Source: Rhodanobacteraceae bacterium | Lineage (GTDB): Bacteria > Pseudomonadota > Gammaproteobacteria > Xanthomonadales > SZUA-5 | Assembly (NCBI GenBank): GCA_016717705.1 | Contig: JADKFD010000075.1 | Location: forward strand, 1-24,777 | Length of the DNA stretch: 24,777 bases | Reading direction: 5' to 3' | Part shown: piece after piece, positions 1 to 7,520 of the stretch | Position numbering within the stretch: the stretch's first letter is position 1 | Layout: each line of letters starts with the position of its first letter | Made by a program: the position numbers and the translations under genes | Notes under the pieces: model-generated | Seen by the model: the letters and a program-made list of their open reading frames with translations, nothing else | Told to the model about the DNA's origin: nothing | The model's database searches: none

Positions 1-595
1 CCGCGACCGCGGCTTCACCCTCCTCGAACTGATCGTCGCCGTGGCGGTGTTCGCGGTGGTCGCGACGCTGGCCTATTCCGGGCTGGACCTGATGTTGCGC
101 AGTCGCGCCAGCCTGGAGGGAGAGGCGGATCGCCAGCGGGCGGTGGAACTGGCGGTGCTGGGGCTGGAGCGCGATCTGCGTCAGGCATTGGCGCGTCCGG
201 TGCGTGGGCCGTACGGCGAGGAACAACCGGCGCTGATGGGCAGCGCGGGTGCTGCCGAGTGGACCGTGCTGGATCTGACCAGTTCGCGCGACGGCGTGCA
301 TCCGGTGGCCGGTCGCGTGCGTTATGCCGTTGTCGATGGCGCGCTGTGGCGCGCGCGCGATCCGGTACTGGATCGCAGCCCGCGGGAGTCCGCGCGCAAT
401 CGGCGCGTGCTCGAAGACGTGCAGCGGATGTCCTTTCGCTATGTGGCCGGTGCGCGCCAGCGTCTTGACCAGTGGCCGCCACGCACGGGGATCACCGCGC
501 CGGAGCGCCTGCCGCGCGCGGTCGAAGTGACTCTGGTGCTGGCCGACCGCGGTGAGATCTCGCGGCTGATCGAATTGCCGGAGTCGCCGCGATGA
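1..595 (+). CDS. gspJ: Type II secretion minor pseudopilin GspJ (5' partial)
   Basis: Minor pseudopilin of the type II secretion pseudopilus, an inner-membrane/periplasmic tip component that works with GspI and GspK. The reading frame is open from base 2, so the first few leader residues lie outside the window. The visible start RDRGFTLLELIVAVAVF is the prepilin leader end: prepilin peptidase (GspO/PilD) cuts between G and F, the phenylalanine is N-methylated, and glutamate sits at position +5. A hydrophobic helix of about 20 residues follows, then a roughly 170-residue periplasmic domain, giving the usual GspJ length of about 200 residues. Its TGA overlaps an ATG (ATGA at 592-595), suggesting translational coupling to gspK. 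Family assignment rests on the methylation motif, the length and its place directly before gspK-L-M-N. Confidence 0.9.
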   Translation, partial: RDRGFTLLELIVAVAVFAVVATLAYSGLDLMLRSRASLEGEADRQRAVELAVLGLERDLRQALARPVRGPYGEEQPALMGSAGAAEWTVLDLTSSRDGVHPVAGRVRYAVVDGALWRARDPVLDRSPRESARNRRVLEDVQRMSFRYVAGARQRLDQWPPRTGITAPERLPRAVEVTLVLADRGEISRLIELPESPR

Positions 596-1672
596 CGGGG
601 ACGCTGCAGTGGAGGCCGGGGGGTCGGCTCAGGCGTTTTGAGCGGGAGGGCACGGGGCACAAGGGGCCCCGGGGCCCCCCGGGGGGCGCCCCCCCGGCGC
701 TCCGCCCGCCCCCGGGCCGGCGTGCCCTCGTGCTCATCAGGTCCGGCCAAGGCCAACGCGGCGTCGCCCTGCTGCTTGCGCTGTTGATCGTGGCGCTGGC
801 GGCGATGATCGCCACGCGCCTGTTCACGCTTACCGGAACCGGCATCAGTCGCAGCGAATCCCAGGCGCGGCTTGAGGACGCTTATCTGCTGTCGCAGGGC
901 ATGGAGGATTTCGCGCTGGCCCTGCTCAAGCGCGATCTCGATCTTGGCGACGGCATCGACACGCGCAACGACAGCTGGGCGCGGCCCTTGCCGCCATTGC
1001 CGGTGCCCGGCGGTCGTGTCGGTGGCGCGTTGAGTGATCTGGATGGCCGCTTCAATCTGAATACCCTGGTGCGCAACGGCGCCCGCGATCCGGTCGCCCA
1101 GGCGCGTTTTGCACGCCTGCTGGCGGCGCTCGATCTGGAACCGGCATTGCTCGATGCAGTGACCGACTGGATCGATGTCGACAACCAACCCTCGCCGCAG
1201 GGCGCCGAGGATCTGGACTACCTGCGTGCCGACCCACCCTACCGCGCGGCCAATCGGCCGTTCGTGCACGTCTCGGAATTGCGGCTGATCAAAGGGGGTC
1301 GATCAGCGCATCTACCAACTGCTGGCGCCGGAAGTCAGCGCCTTGCCGGCGGATGTCGGCCTCAACATCAATACCTTGAGCGTCGCCGGCATGATGAGTC
1401 TGGCCGATGGCATCAGCGAGGAACTGGGCAAGCGCCTGTGGAGCGGCGGCCGCGCGCAGTACCGCTCGATGACCGAACTGGTCGATCAGCTCAGCGGCGC
1501 TGGCGTCACCCTGGATCCAGCCGCCTTGCAGGATCTCAAGGTGTCGAGCCGCTATTTCATCGCCCGCGCCGACGTCGAACTGAGCGGCCGGGTATTCCAG
1601 TTCTACAGCCTGCTGCAGCGCAATGGCGCCGGTGGACGCGTGCTGCAACGGATGCAGTCGGGATACGAGTAA
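592..1672 (+). CDS. gspK: Type II secretion minor pseudopilin GspK, interrupted by a 1-base frameshift
   Basis: GspK caps the type II pseudopilus tip with GspI and GspJ. The mature start is recognisable as QRG/VALLLALLIVALAA, with cleavage after G. The middle has family-like segments such as SDLDGRFNLNTLV and VTDWIDVDNQPSPQGAED. Reading from 592 breaks near 1294-1298: removing one G from the five-G run restores LIKGVDQRIYQLLAPEV and joins the next frame, which carries LNINTLSVAGM and ends at TAA 1670-1672 (about 360 codons in all). The start is uncertain. ATG 592 overlaps the gspJ stop but gives an odd Gly/Pro/Arg-rich extension encoded by a GC-rich inverted repeat. GTG 730 would give a normal 11-residue leader but has no visible ribosome binding site and lies inside that repeat. 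The frameshift may be an assembly error or real. Confidence 0.85.
640..735. repeat. GC-rich 96-bp inverted repeat at the gspJ/gspK boundary
   Basis: The arms at 640-654 and 721-735 pair at 13 of 15 positions (GAGCGGGAGGGCACG against GAGCACGAGGGCACG read on the other strand). The interior consists of runs of G and C that can fold further. It is unlike the codon pattern of the flanking pilin genes and encodes a Pro/Gly/Arg-rich stretch if translated. It looks like an intergenic palindromic element rather than pilin coding sequence, and its right arm contains the alternative gspK start GTG 730. Confidence 0.6.
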
Positions 1673-1685
1673 GAGCCTGGTTTTA

Positions 1686-1721
1686 CTGTGGGAGCGGATT
1701 TGCTCCGCGAGAACTCTCACA
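1686..1721. repeat. REP-like hairpin downstream of gspK
   Basis: Starts 13 bases after the gspK stop. An outer stem TGTGGGAG/CTCTCACA (one wobble pair) encloses a GCGGA/TCCGC stem-loop. The core resembles the common REP style of pseudomonads and Xanthomonadales that starts with GTGGGAGCGG. It could also help end transcription of gspJK, although no T-run follows. Confidence 0.5.
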
Positions 1722-1745
1722 AAATATCAAATAAACCATTGATTC

Positions 1746-1819
1746 GTAGGTCATGTTGCCCAAAGGGCTACGTGACAATGGGGCACGTGTCACGTAGCCC
1801 TTTGGGCAACATGACCTAC
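1746..1819. repeat. GTAG-type REP pair (BIME) with perfect 31-bp arms
   Basis: 1746-1776 and 1789-1819 are perfect reverse complements separated by 12 bases. Each arm is itself a REP hairpin: a 5' GTAG foot, an outer stem GTCATGT/ACGTGAC (one wobble), a T·T mismatch, an inner stem GCCC/GGGC and the loop AAA. The GTAG foot plus imperfect hairpin is the signature of REPs handled by RAYT transposases, described in Stenotrophomonas as GTAG elements. A related pair lies at 5157-5244. Confidence 0.85.
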
Positions 1820-1910
1820 TTCCAAGCGTTCGATGCGCGAATAAGCGCACCGCCAGGGGCGACCAGGGCTCTCAACCAACATTGATCTTTACACTGGGGG
1901 CTCCGTTTAC

Positions 1911-1933
1911 AAGTTCTGCCCCAGGCAGAACTT
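1911..1933. other. Perfect 10-bp hairpin 35 bases upstream of gspL
   Basis: AAGTTCTGCC and GGCAGAACTT flank the loop CCA. It lies between the BIME and the GTG start of gspL. There is no T-run after it, so it is not a classic terminator. It could be an operator, an mRNA structure affecting gspL translation, or a small repeat. No convincing promoter was found in 1820-1968. Confidence 0.45.
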
Positions 1934-1968
1934 AGACTTCGGCCCATGACGTCTGCTGATCCGAATTC

Positions 1969-3132
1969 GTGAGTCTCACCCGTTTGTGGTTGCGTGTGGC
2001 GCCCTCGGGCGCCATCGAATGGCTGTGCCGTGATGGGCAAGGCAGGCTGCTGCACGGCCCCGGGCATTGCATCGACGGCGAGTCGCCGTCCTGGCCGCGG
2101 TTGGATGACACCGTCGTGGTGTGGGCCGACGAAAGACTGGTGCTGCGGCGGGTCACGCTGCCGACCTCGGGACGCGCCAAATGGCGCACCGGACTGGCCT
2201 ATCTGGCCGAAGACTGGGTCGCCGGCGATGTGGCCGATCTGCACGTGGTCGCGCCGGCCTCGCTCAGCGGCCGGGACACCTGGGTCGGCGTGGTCGAGCG
2301 TCGTGGCCTGGATCAGCTGCTGGCACGCTTGAACGAACTGGGCGTCAAGCCCGATCGCCTGATTCCGGAAGCGGCACTGCTGGGCCCCGGTCGCCCCGCC
2401 GATGTGTTGCTCGACGCCGGGCATGCGAGTTTCGCCACGGCTGCCGGCCTTGGCGGCGGCTGCGAGGCCGATCTTTTGCCGATGATCGTCGACCAGCCGC
2501 TGGAGTCGCTGCGCATCCTGTCGACCGGTGCCGGGGATTCCGATCTCGGGCACGCCGATCGCATCGACAGCGCACTGCGCTGGGTATCGCTGCAGACCCT
2601 CGACGACAGCGTGATCGATTTGTTGCAGGGTCGCTTCGCCCCGGCCGGTCGTGATCAGGGCGGTGGCTGGTGGCGGGTGGCGATGCGGGTGGCGCTGGCC
2701 GCGGTGATCGTGCAGACGCTGGTGTTGGCGATCGAGGTCTACAGCACCCGGAGCACCGAGCAGGCTCTGGCGGCCGAACTGGAAGCACAGTTTCGCCAGG
2801 TGTTCGGCGAGCGCGAACGCATGGTCGATCCGGCATTCCAGATCAGGAGCGAGTTCGCGCGGCTGGGTTCCAGCGGCAGCACGCGTGCCGAGGCGCTGGC
2901 GCTGCTCAAGGGGTTGGCGCCGATGCTGACCGCCGACAGCCGCCTGGTGCTGCAGGGATTCGTCTACGCCGACGGTGCCCTCGAGGTGGCGGTCAGAGCG
3001 CCCGACGCCACCCGTTTCGAAGGCCTGCGCGAGCAGGTGATGCTCGACCCGAGCTTGAACGTGGAGATCGGCAGCACCTCCTATGAGGGCAAGGAAGTGA
3101 TCGGCCGCATCCGCATCCGGAGGAAGGCATGA
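1969..3132 (+). CDS. gspL: Type II secretion assembly-platform protein GspL
   Basis: Inner-membrane platform protein that recruits the GspE ATPase on the cytoplasmic side and pairs with GspM. The product has 387 residues, typical for the family. Residues 1 to about 230 form the cytoplasmic actin-like domain, beginning SLTRLWLRVAPSGAIEWLC in the usual GspL style. A single membrane helix lies around residues 236-255 (VALAAVIVQTLVLAIEVY). The remainder is periplasmic with the C-terminal ferredoxin-like fold (KGLAPMLTADSRLVLQGF onward). The start is GTG 1969 without a strong ribosome binding site; a hairpin at 1911-1933 sits just upstream. The TGA overlaps the ATG of gspM. It is separated from gspK by about 300 bp of repeats, so gspLMN may have its own promoter, although none is obvious. 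Confidence 0.9.
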   Translation: MSLTRLWLRVAPSGAIEWLCRDGQGRLLHGPGHCIDGESPSWPRLDDTVVVWADERLVLRRVTLPTSGRAKWRTGLAYLAEDWVAGDVADLHVVAPASLSGRDTWVGVVERRGLDQLLARLNELGVKPDRLIPEAALLGPGRPADVLLDAGHASFATAAGLGGGCEADLLPMIVDQPLESLRILSTGAGDSDLGHADRIDSALRWVSLQTLDDSVIDLLQGRFAPAGRDQGGGWWRVAMRVALAAVIVQTLVLAIEVYSTRSTEQALAAELEAQFRQVFGERERMVDPAFQIRSEFARLGSSGSTRAEALALLKGLAPMLTADSRLVLQGFVYADGALEVAVRAPDATRFEGLREQVMLDPSLNVEIGSTSYEGKEVIGRIRIRRKA

Positions 3133-3605
3133 AGGCCTGGTGGAACGGCCTGCAGGCGCGCGAGCGCCAGTTGCTGTTGATCGGCGCGGGAATGCTGGCC
3201 GCGCTGGCTTACTGGATGTTGCTGTGGCAACCGCTGGTCGCCGCGCGCGAGCGCTCACGCGCCGCCGTGACCACCCTGCAGCAGGCCACCACCGAAGCCA
3301 GCGCCCAGGTCAGCGCGATCCTGGCCTCGCGCAAGCTGGCGGCGCCGCGACCGGTGCGTTCGCTGTTCGCGTTGATCGACAGCAGCGCGCGCGAAGCCGG
3401 CCTGATGAGCGCGCAGACGCGCATCGAGCCGCTCGGCGAAGATCGCGTACGGGTGTCGATGGATGGTGTCAGTTTCGATCAACTCGCGGCGTGGCTGGAA
3501 GGCCTCGACCGTACCGAAGGGGTGGATATCAACGAATGGTCGGTCGACCGCGCCCTGGTGCCGGGCGTCGTCAATGCGTCCATGACCCTGCAAACCTCGC
3601 GCTGA
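3129..3605 (+). CDS. gspM: Type II secretion protein GspM
   Basis: Small bitopic inner-membrane protein of the secretion platform that stabilises and dimerises with GspL. It has 158 residues: a short cytoplasmic start, a membrane helix at about residues 15-33 (LLLIGAGMLAALAYWMLLW), a helical linker starting QPLVAARERSRAAV, and a C-terminal ferredoxin-like domain (SMDGVSFDQLAAWLEGLDR). ATG 3129 overlaps the gspL stop (ATGA) and is preceded by a good GGAGG site at 3119-3123, so this start is well supported. Position between gspL and gspN confirms the assignment; sequence similarity within GspM families is normally weak. Confidence 0.9.
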   Translation: MKAWWNGLQARERQLLLIGAGMLAALAYWMLLWQPLVAARERSRAAVTTLQQATTEASAQVSAILASRKLAAPRPVRSLFALIDSSAREAGLMSAQTRIEPLGEDRVRVSMDGVSFDQLAAWLEGLDRTEGVDINEWSVDRALVPGVVNASMTLQTSR

Positions 3606-3621
3606 GACTCCTGTAAAACGC

Positions 3622-4393
3622 ATGAAACGAATCTGGATACTGGTTGCGGCAGCCATCCTGCTGACGCTCTCGGCCGTTGCTGGCGACTTTCCCCGCAGCC
3701 GTTGCCTGGCGCTGGTGGGGTGAGCGGGTGCCCGACCTCAAGCTGCAGGGCATCAGCGGGACGGTCTGGAACGGCACGGCCACCCGCGTGACCGTGCGTG
3801 GCCAGGTGCTCGGAAGGATGGATTGGCAGGTGCCGTTTGCGGCGCTGGTGCGCGGCGCACCCAGTGTGCGCGTGGACCTGTCCGGTCCGGGCCTGCAGCT
3901 GAAAGCGGTCATCGCGCGCCAGTCGGCGGACGCGCTGGCCTTGAGCGAACTGAATGCCCAGGCGGAGGCCGAGTGGCTGGGGCCGGCGCTGGCGATTCCG
4001 GCGCTGGAGCCGACCGGCCTGGTAGTCACCGAAAACGCCAGCCTGGTGCTGTCGCGAGGCGGCATGCCGCAGGCCATCGACGCCGCCATCGAATGGCGCA
4101 ATGCCGGCGTGCGCGGCCAGGTGGTGGCGCGCCTGGGCACGATCCTGATCCAGGCCCACGGCCGCGACGGCCGCATCCAGGCCAGCGTGGTCGACCAGGG
4201 TGATGGCGAAGTGGAAATCCGTGGCACCGCCAGCATCGACCAGGGCAGCTACCGCAGCGAGACCATCCTGGTGCCGCGCGTGGAGCAGGGGCCGGTGGTC
4301 GAGGCGCTGCAATGGGTAGGCGCCCCGCGCCCGGGCGGCGGCCGCGTGCTGATTGTCGAAGGACGCATCACGGTACTGGAGGAAAACCTGTGA
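3622..4393 (+). CDS. gspN: Type II secretion protein GspN, with a 1-base frameshift near its start
   Basis: GspN is an inner-membrane-anchored periplasmic accessory protein of some type II systems. From ATG 3622 the frame encodes a membrane anchor (MKRIWILVAAAILLTLSAV) but then runs to a stop at 3721-3723. The frame open to 4393 encodes LATFPAAVAWRWWGERVPD and then the GspN-like domain beginning LKLQGISGTVWNGTA. Removing one base from GCCGTT (3673-3678) joins both halves into a continuous 256-residue protein of normal length. The later frame alone lacks the membrane anchor. No strong ribosome binding site precedes 3622. Its TGA overlaps the GTG of the next gene. The break is most simply an assembly indel, but a real mutation cannot be excluded. 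Confidence 0.82.
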
Positions 4394-5160
4394 ATCTGGA
4401 TCTGGATCGCGCACTGGCGGTCGCCCGCAATGCCGCGCTGGCGGCGGGAGAAGTCATCGACCACTACTACGCCCGCGGTGTCGCCGTGCGCATCAAGGCA
4501 GACGCCACGCCGGTGACCCAGGCTGACGAAGACAGCGAGAAGGTGATCCGCGAAGTGCTCTCGGCCGCCTATCCGGACCACGCGATCTACGGCGAAGAGG
4601 GCGGTCGCAGCGGCAGCGGCGACTATCTGTGGCTGGTCGATCCGATCGACGGCACCAAGAGTTTCGTGCGCGGCTATCCGATGTTCTCGACGCAGATCGC
4701 GCTGATGCATCGCGGCGAACTGCTGCTGGGCGTTTCCCACGCCAGCGCTTTTGGCGAAACCGCCTGGGCGCGGCGCGGCGGCGGCGCCTTCCTCAACGGC
4801 TTGCCGTGCAAGGTCGCGGCCACGCCGGAATGGTCGAAGGCGACGCTGTCGACCGGCAATCTGAAGACGCTGGCAGGCGGCGCTGGCTGGGCGAAGCTGG
4901 CAGAACTGGTGCGCGGCGCCCACCGCACGCGCGGCTACGGCGATTTCTACCACTATCACCTGCTGGCCGCCGGGCGCGTCGACGTGGTGCTGGAGAGCGA
5001 CGTCAACATCCTCGACATCGCCGCGCTGGTGGCGATCATCGGCGAGGCCGGCGGCGTGTTCACCGATCTTTACGGTCAGCCGATCGGCCTCGATACCACC
5101 ACGGTATTGGCCGGCACGCCGGCGATGCATGCACACGCCTTGTCTGTGCTCGGATCGTAG
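4390..5160 (+). CDS. Inositol-monophosphatase-family phosphatase, probably HisN-type histidinol-phosphatase
   Basis: A Mg2+-dependent phosphatase of the inositol monophosphatase superfamily, 256 residues from GTG 4390. The start is fixed by GGAGGA at 4378-4383 and the GTGA overlap with the gspN stop; the frame extends upstream but without such a site. Metal-binding signatures are present: GEEGG (E68, E69), DPIDGTKSF (D84, D87) and NILDIAAL (D209 in the place of the usual WDxAA aspartate, with the tryptophan replaced by leucine). The DPIDGTKSF run followed by a Gly-rich gate and STQIAL resembles HisN-type histidinol-phosphatases more than SuhB or CysQ. Substrate is therefore an inference; inositol phosphate or another sugar phosphate is possible. 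The TAG stop is formed by the foot of the repeat that follows. Confidence 0.8.
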   Translation: MNLDLDRALAVARNAALAAGEVIDHYYARGVAVRIKADATPVTQADEDSEKVIREVLSAAYPDHAIYGEEGGRSGSGDYLWLVDPIDGTKSFVRGYPMFSTQIALMHRGELLLGVSHASAFGETAWARRGGGAFLNGLPCKVAATPEWSKATLSTGNLKTLAGGAGWAKLAELVRGAHRTRGYGDFYHYHLLAAGRVDVVLESDVNILDIAALVAIIGEAGGVFTDLYGQPIGLDTTTVLAGTPAMHAHALSVLGS

Positions 5161-5244
5161 GTCACGTTGGCCGCATTGCGGCCTACGTGACAGCGTGGAC
5201 CCGGGGAATGTCACGTAGCTCGCTGCGCGAGCAACGTGACCTAC
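5157..5244. repeat. Second GTAG-type REP pair (BIME)
   Basis: Two inverted 35-base units, 5157-5191 and 5210-5244, with an 18-base spacer. Both have the GTAG foot, the outer stem GTCACGT/ACGTGAC and a single central mismatch, but different inner stems (GGCCGC/GCGGCC in one, GCTCGC/GCGAGC in the other), each fully paired with a 3-base loop. Same family as 1746-1819. The TAG at 5158-5160 doubles as the stop codon of the preceding phosphatase gene. Confidence 0.85.
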
Positions 5245-5296
5245 GTTTGCGCGCGGGCGTCGCGAGTCGATACCCGCAACAGGTAGACTTCCGCGG

Positions 5297-5845
5297 ATGA
5301 AATCATTGCCTGTCATCCACGAATCCCGGCTGGTCGAACCGCGTTACCAGATCGAACAGATGGACCTCGAATTCGCCAATGGCGAACGTCGGACTTACGA
5401 GCGCATTCATGGCTCGGGGCGTCCGGTGGTGGTCATCGTGCCGATGCTCGACGCCGATACGGTGCTGCTGACGCGCGAATACGCGGCTGGCCTGCATCGC
5501 TATGAGCTGGGCCTGCCGCGTGGTCGCGTGGATGCCGGCGAAACCCTGCTCGAAGGCGCCCAGCGCGAGCTCAAGGAAGAGACCGGTTACGGCGCGCGCG
5601 AACTGTTGATCCTGCGTTCGCTGTCGCTGGCACCCACCTACATGAGCCATATCGCCCATGTGGTGCTGGCGCGTGACCTTTTCGAGGAACGCCTGGAAGG
5701 CGACGAGCCGGAACTGATCGAAGTGGTGCCCTGGAAACTCGGCGAGTTGCATCAGTTGTTGACCCTCGAAGAGTTCAGCGAGGGGCGCGCCATGGCGGCC
5801 CTGTTCCTGGCGCGCGAGTGGCTGCAGCAGGCTGCCGGCGCATGA
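5297..5845 (+). CDS. nudE: ADP-compounds hydrolase NudE (Nudix)
   Basis: A cytoplasmic Nudix hydrolase of the NudE type, which cleaves ADP-linked compounds such as ADP-ribose, Ap3A and NADH. The 182-residue product has a full Nudix box at residues 76-98 (G, then E82, R90-E91, E94-E95, G97), in a context (YELGLPRGRVDAGET) typical of NudE. The N-terminal part (RYQIEQMDLEFANGERRTYE) matches the ADP-ribose-pyrophosphatase-like fold. ATG 5297 follows the repeat by about 50 bases; the ribosome binding site is weak. Its TGA overlaps the ATG of cysQ (ATGA), so the two are probably translated together. Pairing of nudE with cysQ fits clean-up of nucleotide by-products. Confidence 0.88.
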   Translation: MKSLPVIHESRLVEPRYQIEQMDLEFANGERRTYERIHGSGRPVVVIVPMLDADTVLLTREYAAGLHRYELGLPRGRVDAGETLLEGAQRELKEETGYGARELLILRSLSLAPTYMSHIAHVVLARDLFEERLEGDEPELIEVVPWKLGELHQLLTLEEFSEGRAMAALFLAREWLQQAAGA

Positions 5846-6678
5846 GTACGCGGCGCTATTCAGCGAACGCGCTGGAGCAACTGACGTCGGGCGCGATTGC
5901 GGCAGCGCGCGCCGCCGCCGCGGAGATCATGGCGGTCTATGCGGGTGGCTTCGAAGTCGAACAGAAGTCCGATCTGTCACCGCTGACAGCGGCGGACATG
6001 GCCTCGCACCGCAGCCTGATCGCGGCGCTGACGCCGCTGGATGCCGGCGCGCTGGTGCTCAGCGAAGAATCCGGTCCGGAGCAGTTCGCCGCGCGCTTGC
6101 AGTCGCGTTACCTGTGGCTGGTCGATCCGCTCGATGGCACCCGCGAATTCGTCAAGCGCAATGGCGAGTTCTGCATCAACATCGCCTTGGTCGAAGACGG
6201 CGTGGTGCGCCTTGGCTTGCTGCTGCATCCGCCCAGCGGCAGCATCTGGCACGCCGCCGATGGCCTCGGTGCCTGGCGTATTGATGAGGCTGGCACGACG
6301 CCGATCCAGGTCACCCGGCCGTGTCCGCCGGTGCCGCGGGTTGCCGCCAGCCGCTCGCACGGCAATCCGGCGGTCGAGGCCTATTACGCAGCGCTGGGTG
6401 AAGTCGATCGGCGTCCGCAAGGCAGCGCGCTGAAGTTTGCGCGACTGGCCGAGGGCGGGCTCGATGTCTACGCCCGGCTGGCCTCGCGCTGTTCCGAGTG
6501 GGACGTGGCTGCCGGCCAATGCATTGTCGAGCAGGCCGGTGGCCAGGTGGTCGATGAGCGTGGGCTGCGCCTGACCTACAACCAGCGCGACAGCGTGATC
6601 GTGCACAATTTTCTGGCCTGGGGCGACGCCGGGCAGCCCTGGCTCAAGGCGCTCGATGGCATCGCCGTCCACGATTGA
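5842..6678 (+). CDS. cysQ: 3'(2'),5'-bisphosphate nucleotidase CysQ
   Basis: Removes the 3'-phosphate of PAP (3'-phosphoadenosine 5'-phosphate), the by-product of sulfate assimilation, at the inner face of the membrane or in the cytoplasm. The 278-residue protein has the family signatures: KSDLSPLTAADMASH near the start, SEESG (E75, E76), WLVDPLDGTREFVKRNGEF (D95, D98) and SEWDVAAGQCIVEQAGG (D221). The combination DPLDGTREF and CSEWDxAAG is characteristic of CysQ within the inositol monophosphatase superfamily and distinguishes it from the HisN-like paralogue upstream. It starts within the nudE stop codon and ends 23 bases inside mazG, so nudE-cysQ-mazG are almost certainly cotranscribed. Confidence 0.9.
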   Translation: MSTRRYSANALEQLTSGAIAAARAAAAEIMAVYAGGFEVEQKSDLSPLTAADMASHRSLIAALTPLDAGALVLSEESGPEQFAARLQSRYLWLVDPLDGTREFVKRNGEFCINIALVEDGVVRLGLLLHPPSGSIWHAADGLGAWRIDEAGTTPIQVTRPCPPVPRVAASRSHGNPAVEAYYAALGEVDRRPQGSALKFARLAEGGLDVYARLASRCSEWDVAAGQCIVEQAGGQVVDERGLRLTYNQRDSVIVHNFLAWGDAGQPWLKALDGIAVHD

Positions 6679-7465
6679 CGAGCTGCTGGCGATCATGGCG
6701 CGCTTGCGCGATCGCGAGCGCGGCTGTCCGTGGGATGTCGAGCAGACATTCGCCAGCATCGCGCCCTACACCATCGAAGAGGCCTATGAGGTCGCCGACG
6801 CCATCGAGCGCGGCGCGCTCGGCGAACTGTGCGACGAACTCGGCGATCTGCTGCTGCAGGTGGTGTTCCACGCGCAGATGGCCAGCGAGCAGGGCGCCTT
6901 TGCATTCAACGATGTCGTGGCGGCGATCTGCGACAAGATGGTGCGGCGGCATCCGCATGTGTTCGCTGACGCGGAAGTGGCCGATGCCGCTGCACAGACG
7001 GCGGCCTGGGAGGAGCACAAGCGTGGCGAACGCGCCGGACGCGAGGACGCCAGCGTACTGGCCGAGATCCCGCGCGGACTGCCGGAATGGATTCGCGCGC
7101 GCAAGCTGCAAAAGCGCGCGGCGACAGTGGGATTCGACTGGCCCGGCGCGGAAGCGGTGCTCGCCAAGCTCGACGAGGAACTCGGCGAACTGCGGCACGA
7201 GATCGACGCTGGTGAATCCAGGGCGAAGCTCGAAGACGAATTCGGCGATGTGCTGTTCGTGATGTGCAACCTGGCGCGCAAGCTGGACATCGATCCGGGC
7301 GCCGCGCTGCGCGGCGCCAATGCCAAGTTCGAGCGGCGCTTCCGCCACATGGAAACGCTGGCCGGCGAGCGCGGCGTCGACTTTGCCGCGCTGCCGCTGG
7401 CTGAGCAGGAGCAGTTCTGGTCCGAGGCGCGGTTGGCCGATCACGCGGGGCGGTTGGATCGGTGA
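6656..7465 (+). CDS. mazG: Nucleoside triphosphate pyrophosphohydrolase MazG
   Basis: All-alpha NTP pyrophosphohydrolase that converts (d)NTPs to NMPs and pyrophosphate, a house-cleaning enzyme linked to the stringent response. The 269-residue protein has the two tandem MazG domains of the long form. The N-terminal domain carries the family marker CPWD (residues 24-27) and the metal motif EEAYEVADAI (E41, E42, E45) with E61 and D64. The C-terminal domain carries KLDEELGELRHEI and DEFGDVLFVMCNLAR. The linker IRARKLQKRAATVGFDW is also typical. ATG 6656 lies 23 bases inside cysQ; no clear ribosome binding site is visible, which suggests coupling. It is the last gene of the + strand run and is followed by a palindromic repeat pair. 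Confidence 0.93.
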   Translation: MASPSTIDELLAIMARLRDRERGCPWDVEQTFASIAPYTIEEAYEVADAIERGALGELCDELGDLLLQVVFHAQMASEQGAFAFNDVVAAICDKMVRRHPHVFADAEVADAAAQTAAWEEHKRGERAGREDASVLAEIPRGLPEWIRARKLQKRAATVGFDWPGAEAVLAKLDEELGELRHEIDAGESRAKLEDEFGDVLFVMCNLARKLDIDPGAALRGANAKFERRFRHMETLAGERGVDFAALPLAEQEQFWSEARLADHAGRLDR

Positions 7466-7520
7466 ATCGACCCACTATCGATGCGGTTCGCTGCGCTTAC
7501 CACATCCTGCGAGATTGAGC

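Noticed and set aside
1820..1968. Promoter for gspLMN
   Set aside because: TTGATC near 1882 was considered as a -35 but no reasonable -10 follows at the right distance.
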